Assembly: GCA_043553855.1 (NCBI GenBank)
Contig: CP121336.1
Span: 3,100,001 to 3,164,000, forward strand
Source of the DNA: JAUIAS01 sp030425395
GTDB lineage: Bacteria; Pseudomonadota; Alphaproteobacteria; Rhodobacterales; Rhodobacteraceae
DNA length: 64,000 nucleotides
Direction: 5' to 3'
Made by a program: the position numbers and the translations under genes. Below, piece after piece: positions 55,192-62,595 of the stretch. Position 1 is the stretch's first letter. The number at the start of each line of letters is the position of its first letter. Under the pieces are notes generated by a model that worked only from the letters and a program-made list of their open reading frames with translations, searched no databases and was not told the origin of the DNA.

Positions 55192-56187
55192 TTAATGCTT
55201 GTCCAGCGTCGAGCGCAGTTCGTCGAGCAATGCCGCACCGTTCTCGCCCGCCTTGGCGATCCAGTCTTCCTCGACAAAAGCCACCGCCTCTTTGATCTTG
55301 GCCGTCTCGTCTGCGCCGAGCGTGACGATGGAATTGCCGTTCTCTTCCGCCTTGGCCTTGCTCGCGGCCTCTGCGGCATCCCAATGCTGCCCGATAAGCT
55401 TCGCGCCAGCAACGCCCATGCCCTCAATCGCGGCGCGCTGTGCATCACTCAGCTTCGTCCAGGAATTCTCGTTGATCGCGATCCAGAAGACCGTCCCGTA
55501 AAGCCCGCCATCAGGCACGACAAGGTGGTTCTTCGAAAGATCTATCATGCGAAAGCCCACGAGCGATTCCCATGTGAATTGCGTGGCATCGATCGTGCCG
55601 CGTTGGAGCGCTTCCGTGGTATCCCCGGGCGAGAGAAACACAGGCGCTGCGCCGAGCTTCTTCCAGATGTCGATGCCGATGCCGCCTGCACGGATTTTCT
55701 TGCCTTCAAGGTCGGCCAGCGTCGTCATCGGGTCGCGCGAGTGGATAAGGAAGGGCGGCGTGACGAAAGCGGCGAGCAGATGCGTGCCGTCAAACTCTTC
55801 GTCGTCATAGCCGTTTGACGTATACCAATCATGCAAAGCCGCCGAGCCTCTTTCCGAGGATTCCACAAGGAAGGGCATCTCGATACCGCGCAACTTGTGG
55901 AATTTCGTCGGCGTTGTGGCCGCGAAAGAGAAAGCCACATCAACAACGCCGTTCTTTACCAGGTCATACTGGCCCGGAGGCGGGGCGAGGGGCGTTGTCA
56001 TGATGTCGAATTTGACTTCACCGCCTGTGGCTTCTGTCACGGCAGCCGTCCAATCGGCCATGGTTTTTTGCATATGGTGCGCAGGCGGCAGCCAGTTGGC
56101 CACGCGCAGCGTGACCTCATCTGCCATAGCCACAGTGGACAATGCGCTCAGCGCCAGAGCGCCTGTGATGCTCTTGATAAAAGACAT
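55192..56187 (-). CDS. TRAP transporter substrate-binding protein (DctP)
   Basis: The 331-residue periplasmic protein has a signal peptide (MSFIKSITGALALSALSTVAMA) cut near ADEVTLRV. It shows typical DctP motifs: FEGKKIRAGG-type LADLEGKKIRAGGIGIDIWK and LGAAPVFLSPGDTTEALQRG with the binding Arg in the middle. ATG 56187 is preceded by GGGAGGAA. Its ligand is unknown; a sulfate ester or an alcohol is possible given the neighbours. Confidence 0.92.
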   Translation of the reverse strand: MSFIKSITGALALSALSTVAMADEVTLRVANWLPPAHHMQKTMADWTAAVTEATGGEVKFDIMTTPLAPPPGQYDLVKNGVVDVAFSFAATTPTKFHKLRGIEMPFLVESSERGSAALHDWYTSNGYDDEEFDGTHLLAAFVTPPFLIHSRDPMTTLADLEGKKIRAGGIGIDIWKKLGAAPVFLSPGDTTEALQRGTIDATQFTWESLVGFRMIDLSKNHLVVPDGGLYGTVFWIAINENSWTKLSDAQRAAIEGMGVAGAKLIGQHWDAAEAASKAKAEENGNSIVTLGADETAKIKEAVAFVEEDWIAKAGENGAALLDELRSTLDKH

Positions 56188-56216
56188 TTTTTCCTCCCTG
56201 AAAGTCTCTATGTTTG

Positions 56217-57290
56217 TCAGACGAAGCCTGTTAGCTCGTCGCTGTCCGCACTGTAGCGATAGGCGCGGAAAATAGCATTGGCGGGCTTGCGCGCGCCGGG
56301 GAACGGAGAGCTGAAATCGGGGTTGATATACTCCCAGACGATTTCCATGCTCTCGCGGTGAACTTCGAAAATCCGCCCATGGACGGATTCGCAAATCAAA
56401 GTATTGCCATTGGGAAGACGCTGCACGCCACCCATGACATGGCTGTAGAACGTCCAAGGAATATCGGCCTCCCAGCGCCAGCGCTCTTCGCCTGTCTCGG
56501 CGTCCAGTTCGATGGCGGCCGAGCGTTGCGGCTTCGGCTTGTCGAAGGCGCCGTTGGCAAAGAAAAGGATCCGCTCTTCGCCGCCCACCGTCACGGGCTG
56601 CGGATCATGCGGACGGCCCCAGTAAGGATCACGCGCCTCCCAGATAAGCCGCTCTTCACTGCGTGACAGAACAGCCATCATGTCCAGATTGCGGAAGTTA
56701 ATCAGGAAATCGCCGTTTTTCAGCGGGCAGACGGTATTGGCATGGCCAAACTCGCCGCGATCAAGTCCATCGGCAATCGGATAGGCCTCGGGATCAAGCG
56801 AGGCCGTCGTCCACTCCCAAACCGTCTCCCCCTCGGGCGAGACGATGCGGAAATAATCCTCCCACGTGAGGCCGCCTTCCGTCTCGGAGCCCGCGATGCC
56901 GCCGGGTATGCGACGTGAGAACTCCTCGGGCAGAGCGCGCCAGCCGATATAAACCGTGTTGCCATCGGGCAGGCGGCGGAAATCATGGTGCTGGGTGTCG
57001 TCGGTATACTCCCAGAGGATCTCGCCATCCCACGACATCTCGAGAATGCGTCCTCCCCGAGCCGTCGTCAGCGGGATCTCTGTCGGAATCTGAACCGAAC
57101 AAAGGAGCCGCCCGCCAGGCAAGAGATATGCCAGCGAACCAAGGAGCCCTGGCAGCTCCCAGCGATGCACCTCGCGGCCTTCCATATCAATGAGCTTCAC
57201 GGAGTTGCTGCGGAACGTTGAAACGGTCGTATAGCCCTCGAATGCGCGCGCCCTGTCGTGCTTGAGAAGCTCGAGCTTCTGAAAATCCAT
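56217..57290 (-). CDS. Arylsulfotransferase (ASST)-like propeller protein
   Basis: The 357-residue protein looks like the ASST/arylsulfotransferase family, a six-bladed beta propeller with repeats such as LPDGNTVYIGWRALPEE, NGDFLINFRNLDMMAV and LPNGNTLICESVHGRIFEV. Family enzymes transfer sulfate between phenols without PAPS, usually in the periplasm. I see no signal peptide at the start (MDFQKLELLKHDRARAFEG), so it may act in the cytosol, if the start at 57290 (AAGGGAGGGC upstream) is right. It is first in the TRAP operon, 29 bases before dctP. Confidence 0.75.
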   Translation of the reverse strand: MDFQKLELLKHDRARAFEGYTTVSTFRSNSVKLIDMEGREVHRWELPGLLGSLAYLLPGGRLLCSVQIPTEIPLTTARGGRILEMSWDGEILWEYTDDTQHHDFRRLPDGNTVYIGWRALPEEFSRRIPGGIAGSETEGGLTWEDYFRIVSPEGETVWEWTTASLDPEAYPIADGLDRGEFGHANTVCPLKNGDFLINFRNLDMMAVLSRSEERLIWEARDPYWGRPHDPQPVTVGGEERILFFANGAFDKPKPQRSAAIELDAETGEERWRWEADIPWTFYSHVMGGVQRLPNGNTLICESVHGRIFEVHRESMEIVWEYINPDFSSPFPGARKPANAIFRAYRYSADSDELTGFV

Positions 57291-57320
57291 GGTGCCCTCC
57301 CTTGGCATCAAAATTAAAAT

Positions 57321-57336
57321 AAGAATACTCATTCTT
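57321..57336. promoter_or_regulatory. Operator candidate AAGAAT-N4-ATTCTT
   Basis: A perfect inverted repeat of six bases around ACTC lies in the 101-base divergent gap between the ASST-like gene and the TetR gene. The central GAATACTCATTC resembles TetR-family operators. It is the natural site for the adjacent regulator to control both transcripts. Confidence 0.6.
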
Positions 57337-57391
57337 CTTGACGTGGCAAGAGATTTTTTGCAGGCTGGGCGCAATCTGGAGGAGAAATGCG

Positions 57392-58060
57392 ATGCTCAGC
57401 GCGGCTCAAGAACTACTTGAACAGGAGATTCCCGGCGTCAAACGCGCGGGCCAGAAGCGCAGCAAGCTCTTGCAGGACAAATTCGTGAAAGCAGGGCGCA
57501 AGGTTCTTCTGAAAACGCGGCTCGATGATCTGTCGGTTCCCGCCCTGGCCGAGGCGGCAGGCTCCTCGGTGGGCGGTTTCTACTCGCGATTCGACAGCAA
57601 GGAAGCCTTTTTCGAGTTTCTCCGCTTGCAGATGCTCGGCGAGCACTCGCAGCTTTATAACGAAAGCCTCACCCCTAGCCGATTTGCGGGGAAAACCGCC
57701 GAGCATGTAACAGAAGCCTTTGTCGACGTGATGCTGAAGGTCTTCAGCGGCCCGTGGCGCGGTGTCCTGCGCGAGGCCTATTCGGTGATCCCCGAGCGGC
57801 CTGAAAGCTGGGCACCGATGAAAGCGCGGGGACAGTATGTGCGCGCGCTCATTCTGGAGCTTTACCACCCTCGGGTGGCCGCGCCCGAAGGCCTGGATGA
57901 ACGCGTCTCCATTGCCGTGCAACTCCTCTTTTCCGCACTCAACAACGAGATGATGAACCCAAACCTCGCCTTCAGCATCGACGATCCGAAATTCCGCACT
58001 TACCTCATCGCCGCCTTCAACGCGCTTGTCCTTGACGATGCTTCCAGACAGAAAGCCTGA
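57392..58060 (+). CDS. TetR/AcrR family transcriptional regulator
   Basis: The 222-residue protein begins MLSAAQELLEQEIPGVKRAG at ATG 57392, with GGAGGAG nine bases upstream. An N-terminal HTH (LDDLSVPALAEAAGSSVGGF, YSRFDSKEAFFEFL, about residues 43-72) marks TetR. The C-terminal part binds an unknown ligand, probably the cluster's substrate. The inverted repeat at 57321-57336 lies directly upstream of its start. The next gene starts four bases after its stop. Confidence 0.9.
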   Translation: MLSAAQELLEQEIPGVKRAGQKRSKLLQDKFVKAGRKVLLKTRLDDLSVPALAEAAGSSVGGFYSRFDSKEAFFEFLRLQMLGEHSQLYNESLTPSRFAGKTAEHVTEAFVDVMLKVFSGPWRGVLREAYSVIPERPESWAPMKARGQYVRALILELYHPRVAAPEGLDERVSIAVQLLFSALNNEMMNPNLAFSIDDPKFRTYLIAAFNALVLDDASRQKA

Positions 58061-58064
58061 TTCC

Positions 58065-59951
58065 ATGATCGATTTCAAAGCCCTTGCCCAGACCTTGGGC
58101 GCCGCCACCGCCCGTGCGAATGCCGCTGTGGCCAAGCGCCTGCCGCTGGGTGAGCAGTCCGATTTCGAAGCCGCTTCTCGCGGCAAGGTGGCCGCTGTGC
58201 CGGAAGGCGGGATCATGGCGCCGAACGGACGCAAGGCCTGGGACATCGCCGATTTCGACTTTCTGAAGGGCGATTGCCCCGATACCGTCAACCCGTCGCT
58301 CTGGCGCATGGGTCAGCTCAACGCGATTGCAGGCATCTTTGAGGTGACGGAGGGCGTCTGGCAGGCGCGCGCCTTCGACTATGCCAACATGACGATCATC
58401 GCGGGCGAAACCGGCTGGATTCTTGTCGATCCGTTGATGGCAAAACAGGCGTCTGCCGCGGCGCTGAAGGTCGCAAACGAAACCCTCGGCGAACGCCCCG
58501 TCAGCGCGGTCATCATCACCCACACCCACCCCGACCATTTCGGGGGCATCCGAGGCGTGATCGACGCGGATAACCCGCCTCCCATTTATGCGCCCGAGGG
58601 CTTCATGGAATATGCCGCCTCCGAGGGCGTGTTGGGCGGCAATCACACCTCACGCCGCGCAATCTACCAGTTCGGCATCACGTTGGAAGCTGGCCCCGAG
58701 GGTCTCATCGACGGCGGCATCGGCAAGACCGTAGCCAAAGGCGAGCGCACCTTTGTGGCGCCCACCGAGTTCGTCGGGGAGACAGGCGCAACACGCGTCA
58801 TCGACGGTGTCAACTTCACCTTCCTCATGGCGAGCGGCACAGAAGCACCCGCCGAATTCACCTTTCTTTTGCCCGATCGCAAAGTGCTCTGCATGGCCGA
58901 GGTCTGCACCCAGACCATGCACAATCTCATGCCCCCCCGCGGCGCGCAGGTGCGCGATGCGCTGCTCTGGGCGCGCTGTATCGATGAGGCGCTCACGCTC
59001 TTCAGTGATCAGACTGAGATTCTCGTGAACAGCCACAACTGGCCCGTCTGGGGGCAAGAGGCCGTCCGCAGCTACCTCGAAGAGCAACGCGACATCTATA
59101 AATATACGCACGATCAAGTCCTGCGCCTCGCAAATCATGGCCACACGCCCCACGAAATCGCAGAACTGATCGCGGAGCCCGACTGGCTAAGCACGAAATT
59201 CCACGCACGCGGTTACTATGGCTCACTAAAGTTCAACGCGCGCTCCGTTTATCAACGATACTATGGCAGCTATGACGGCAACCCCGTCAATCTCGATCCT
59301 CTCCCGCCCGCCAAGCTCGGCGCGCGCTATGTTGCCGCGATGGGCGGGGCCGATGCGGCTTTCAAAGTGGCCCGCGAGGCCGTCGAGGCCGATGATCTGC
59401 AATGGGCCGCCACGGTGCTCTCGCATCTCGTCTTTGCCGAGGTAGGCGGCGCCGAGGCCCGGCAGATGCTCGCCCTTGTGCACAGTCACCAAGGCTTCCG
59501 CGAGGAAAGTGGCATCATGCGCAATGTCTACCTCGTCGGCGCGAAAGAGCTCGAAGACGGCGTCACGCCCGTGCCCATGGCCGGCGGCCGCAACGCCGAT
59601 CTGGCCGCCACGCTCGGCCCGCAAGACTGGTTTGACGCCTACGCACTCCGCCTCAACCCTGAAAAGGCGCGAGGCGTGACGCTCAACATCGACTTCTCGA
59701 TTGCGGGCGCGGATGTGAGCCTTGGCATTGCGCGGCAGACCGAGTTTGCACGTATGAACGTGCGCCACACAGCCCCCGATGCGCGCGTGACGCTCTCGCT
59801 GGCCCTTCTCGAACAGCTTTCGGCAGGCGCCATCACGCTCGAAGACGCCAAGGCCCAAGGCGTGAAGATCGAAGGCCGCGAAGAGGCCGTATCTGAATGG
59901 CTCGCCCTACATGACACCTTCGAGCTATGGTTCGATATCGTCACGCCATGA
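58065..59951 (+). CDS. Alkyl sulfatase (metallo-beta-lactamase fold, SdsA1-like)
   Basis: The 628-residue protein has a metallo-beta-lactamase domain with the zinc motif HTHPDHFGG (His153, His155, Asp157, His158) and the later NSHNWPVWG. The middle helical and C-terminal SCP2-like parts (LSLALLEQLSAGAITLEDAK) complete the SdsA1/YjcS plan. Such enzymes hydrolyse primary or secondary alkyl sulfates to alcohol and sulfate. There is no obvious signal peptide, so it is probably cytosolic. It starts at ATG 58065, four bases after the tetR stop, and the sulfotransferase start overlaps its end (ATGA). Confidence 0.92.
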   Translation: MIDFKALAQTLGAATARANAAVAKRLPLGEQSDFEAASRGKVAAVPEGGIMAPNGRKAWDIADFDFLKGDCPDTVNPSLWRMGQLNAIAGIFEVTEGVWQARAFDYANMTIIAGETGWILVDPLMAKQASAAALKVANETLGERPVSAVIITHTHPDHFGGIRGVIDADNPPPIYAPEGFMEYAASEGVLGGNHTSRRAIYQFGITLEAGPEGLIDGGIGKTVAKGERTFVAPTEFVGETGATRVIDGVNFTFLMASGTEAPAEFTFLLPDRKVLCMAEVCTQTMHNLMPPRGAQVRDALLWARCIDEALTLFSDQTEILVNSHNWPVWGQEAVRSYLEEQRDIYKYTHDQVLRLANHGHTPHEIAELIAEPDWLSTKFHARGYYGSLKFNARSVYQRYYGSYDGNPVNLDPLPPAKLGARYVAAMGGADAAFKVAREAVEADDLQWAATVLSHLVFAEVGGAEARQMLALVHSHQGFREESGIMRNVYLVGAKELEDGVTPVPMAGGRNADLAATLGPQDWFDAYALRLNPEKARGVTLNIDFSIAGADVSLGIARQTEFARMNVRHTAPDARVTLSLALLEQLSAGAITLEDAKAQGVKIEGREEAVSEWLALHDTFELWFDIVTP

Positions 59952-60976
59952 GCGCCCCTCGCTGGACAGTCGAAGAGGCGCGCACCAAGCGCGTCGCAGA
60001 TGGCACGCGACGCGAACGGCTCCAGGCCCTCATCGCCCGCCCGCTGGGAGGCCCCGTGCGCTTTGCACTCAAAGCAGCATCAAAGGTTGCAGGAACAGCG
60101 GTCTATCGCCCATCACTGAACCAAGCCGCCCGACGCATGAACGCCAATATGGCCACCGCATTCCAAGGCACTGAGCTCACGGGACAAGACATCGTTTGCA
60201 GCGCCTACTTTAAGGCAGGCACAAATTGGGTCATGCATATCTGCTACCAGATTGCGCAACTGGGCGAGGGGCGCTTCGAGCATATCCAAGACGTGATCGC
60301 CTGGCCCGACGCCGCCGAGCCGCGCTACTGGCGCGCGCTGGAGGATCGTTCCGCTGCGCCGTCTCCGACGGGCTATCGAGTTATCAAATCTCACTTGCCT
60401 GCTGATCTTGTTCCGCTGAAAAGCGCAGCCAAGTTTATCGCCGTCACACGCGACCCTTCGGATTGCGCCGCTTCCGGTTATCACTTCTTCGCCAAGCTCT
60501 TCTTCGGCGCGATGACGCCGCCGCCCGACGCTTGGCTGGAGTTTTTTGGCTCTGAAAACGCCATCGCAGGCTCGTGGCACCGCTTCACGGCCACATGGTG
60601 GGCCGAACGCGGCCGCGCCAATGTGCTCTTCCTGCGATTTGAAGACATCAAGGCGCGTCCCAAGGCCGCGATCTCGCAAATCGCGTCGCATCTCGGCATT
60701 GATCTGACGCCTGAACAGTTGGAGCGCATCGCCGATGCAACCTCCTTCGACGCGATGAAAGCGATCAACCACAAGTTCTACCCCGTGCGCCAGACGATCT
60801 GGAGTACGAAAGGCGGCAAAATCATCCGCAGAGGCAGCATTGGCGAGGGCGATACGCTCTTCTCGCCCGAAGCCACAGCGGAGTTTCGAAGGCGGATGGC
60901 CTCGGGGCTGGCCGACGCAGGCTCCGATTTTTCCTATTATGGCCTTGCACCAAATCCGGAAAAGGACAGCGCATGA
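59948..60976 (+). CDS. PAPS-type sulfotransferase family protein
   Basis: The 342-residue protein starts MSAPRWTVEEARTKRVADG. It has the 5'-phosphosulfate loop in YFKAGTNWVMHI and the 3'-phosphate motif IAVTRDPSDCAASGYHF, then RFEDIKARPKAAISQIASHL. Such enzymes transfer sulfate from PAPS to hydroxyl groups. The overlap with the sulfatase and the GMC gene puts it in one operon. Its presence beside sulfatases is unexpected, because it would add the group they remove. Confidence 0.85.
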   Translation: MSAPRWTVEEARTKRVADGTRRERLQALIARPLGGPVRFALKAASKVAGTAVYRPSLNQAARRMNANMATAFQGTELTGQDIVCSAYFKAGTNWVMHICYQIAQLGEGRFEHIQDVIAWPDAAEPRYWRALEDRSAAPSPTGYRVIKSHLPADLVPLKSAAKFIAVTRDPSDCAASGYHFFAKLFFGAMTPPPDAWLEFFGSENAIAGSWHRFTATWWAERGRANVLFLRFEDIKARPKAAISQIASHLGIDLTPEQLERIADATSFDAMKAINHKFYPVRQTIWSTKGGKIIRRGSIGEGDTLFSPEATAEFRRRMASGLADAGSDFSYYGLAPNPEKDSA

Positions 60977-62583
60977 AGACCCTTGAGTTCGACTATGTGA
61001 TCGTTGGCGGGGGCTCGGCGGGTTGCGTGATCGCTGCACGGCTCGCGGCTGAAAGTGGCGGCACCGTCGCCCTCCTCGAGCGCGGCCGCAGCGACAAGAA
61101 CCGCTGGATTCACATCCCTGCCACCTTCTTCAAGGCGCTTCAAAGCCAGGACGCCGACGCCGTCATCTCAGAGCCTGACGAGTCGCTTGGTGGCTTGCCC
61201 TTCCCCGTCCCTCAGGGCCGCGTCTTGGGCGGTGGCTCTTCCGTCAACGGCATGCTCTACATGCGCGGCCAAGCGCAGGACTATAACGATTGGGCGAGCG
61301 AGCACGGCTGCAAAGGCTGGTCCTTTGCAGATGTACTTCCTGTCTTCAAGCGCCAAGAGTCCAACCGCGAGTTTGACAATGAGTTTCACGGCACGGGCGG
61401 CAAACTCACCGTCGATGGCCCCTCGGCCAAACACCCTGTCGCCAAGACACTGATTGACGCCGCTGTTTCGGCCGGCATAAAGCCCACAGATGATTTCAAC
61501 GGCGCAAGCCAAGAAGGCGCAGGCTGGTACCAGGTCACCGCCTCGGACGGCCAGCGCCAATCGGCAGCCTATTGTTTCTTGCGCCCGGAATTGGGTCGCG
61601 AAAACCTCACCGTGATAACGGGCCACCGCGCAGAACGCCTGCAGATCGAAAACCGCCGCGCCGTGGCCGTCGAGGCCAAAGACGGCGAAAACCGCGACGT
61701 TCTGATCAAAGCAACACGCGAAATCGTCCTGACTGCGGGCAGCTTCCACAGCCCTAAACTTCTTATGCTCTCCGGCATCGGCCCACTCGATGAGCTGGAG
61801 CGTCACGGCATCGAAGTCATTCATGAAGCCGATGAAGTGGGCCGTAACTATCAAGACCACGTCGGCGCGCCCGTCACTCGCCGCCTCGTCGGCGCAAAAG
61901 GGCTGCACGGGGCCGACAAAGGCCTCTCGGCGCTCAAACACGGGATTGACTACTGGGTTTTCCGCCGCGGGTTGCTGACGTCGAACCTGCTGCAAGCGGG
62001 CGCCTGTGTCGATACTGATGGCGATGGGCGTGCGGACGTTCAATACAACCTGGCCCCCTTTGCGCCGGGCGCACCGGGCCAGCCGCCGCTTGATTTTCAT
62101 GCCATTCAGGTCCACCCGATGACAATGCGCCCCGCCTCGCGCGGGCGGCTGGGGCTTGCCTCGACGAACGCTGCCGACGCGCCAAAGTTCCAAGCCTCTG
62201 CTTTGGGCCGCGAGGAAGATATGGACACGCTCCGCCGTGGCGTTCGCCTCGCCCGCGAAATCTGCGAGCAGCCTGGGCTCAGAGAGATATTGGGCGATGA
62301 GGTCTGGCCCGGCCCTGATATCTCAAGCGCTGCTGGCTCAAACAGCCTCGATGACGCGATCCGCAAGCAGGCCCGGACGATTTTTCACCCCGCAGGCACG
62401 TGCCGCATGGGCCCGACTGAGGCTTGCGTGGTTGATCTTGAACTGCGCGTAAATGGCATCAAAGGCCTGCGCGTCGCCGATTGCTCTGTCATGCCCGCGC
62501 TCGTTTCAGGCAACACCAACGCCCCGACGATGATGATCGCCGACCGCGCCGCTGATTGGATATTGCGCGACAACGCGCGGTGA
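60973..62583 (+). CDS. GMC family oxidoreductase (choline dehydrogenase-like)
   Basis: The 536-residue flavoprotein has the N-terminal FAD-binding VGGGSAGCVIAARLA, the GMC signature YMRGQAQDYNDWA and GSFHSPKLLMLSGIGP, and the C-terminal active-site FHPAGTCRMGP with NTNAPTMMIADRAADWI. Members oxidise primary or secondary alcohols to aldehydes or ketones. The natural alcohol here would be that released by the sulfatases. It overlaps the sulfotransferase by four bases. Confidence 0.92.
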   Translation: MKTLEFDYVIVGGGSAGCVIAARLAAESGGTVALLERGRSDKNRWIHIPATFFKALQSQDADAVISEPDESLGGLPFPVPQGRVLGGGSSVNGMLYMRGQAQDYNDWASEHGCKGWSFADVLPVFKRQESNREFDNEFHGTGGKLTVDGPSAKHPVAKTLIDAAVSAGIKPTDDFNGASQEGAGWYQVTASDGQRQSAAYCFLRPELGRENLTVITGHRAERLQIENRRAVAVEAKDGENRDVLIKATREIVLTAGSFHSPKLLMLSGIGPLDELERHGIEVIHEADEVGRNYQDHVGAPVTRRLVGAKGLHGADKGLSALKHGIDYWVFRRGLLTSNLLQAGACVDTDGDGRADVQYNLAPFAPGAPGQPPLDFHAIQVHPMTMRPASRGRLGLASTNAADAPKFQASALGREEDMDTLRRGVRLAREICEQPGLREILGDEVWPGPDISSAAGSNSLDDAIRKQARTIFHPAGTCRMGPTEACVVDLELRVNGIKGLRVADCSVMPALVSGNTNAPTMMIADRAADWILRDNAR

Positions 62584-62595
62584 GGAAGCAAACTC

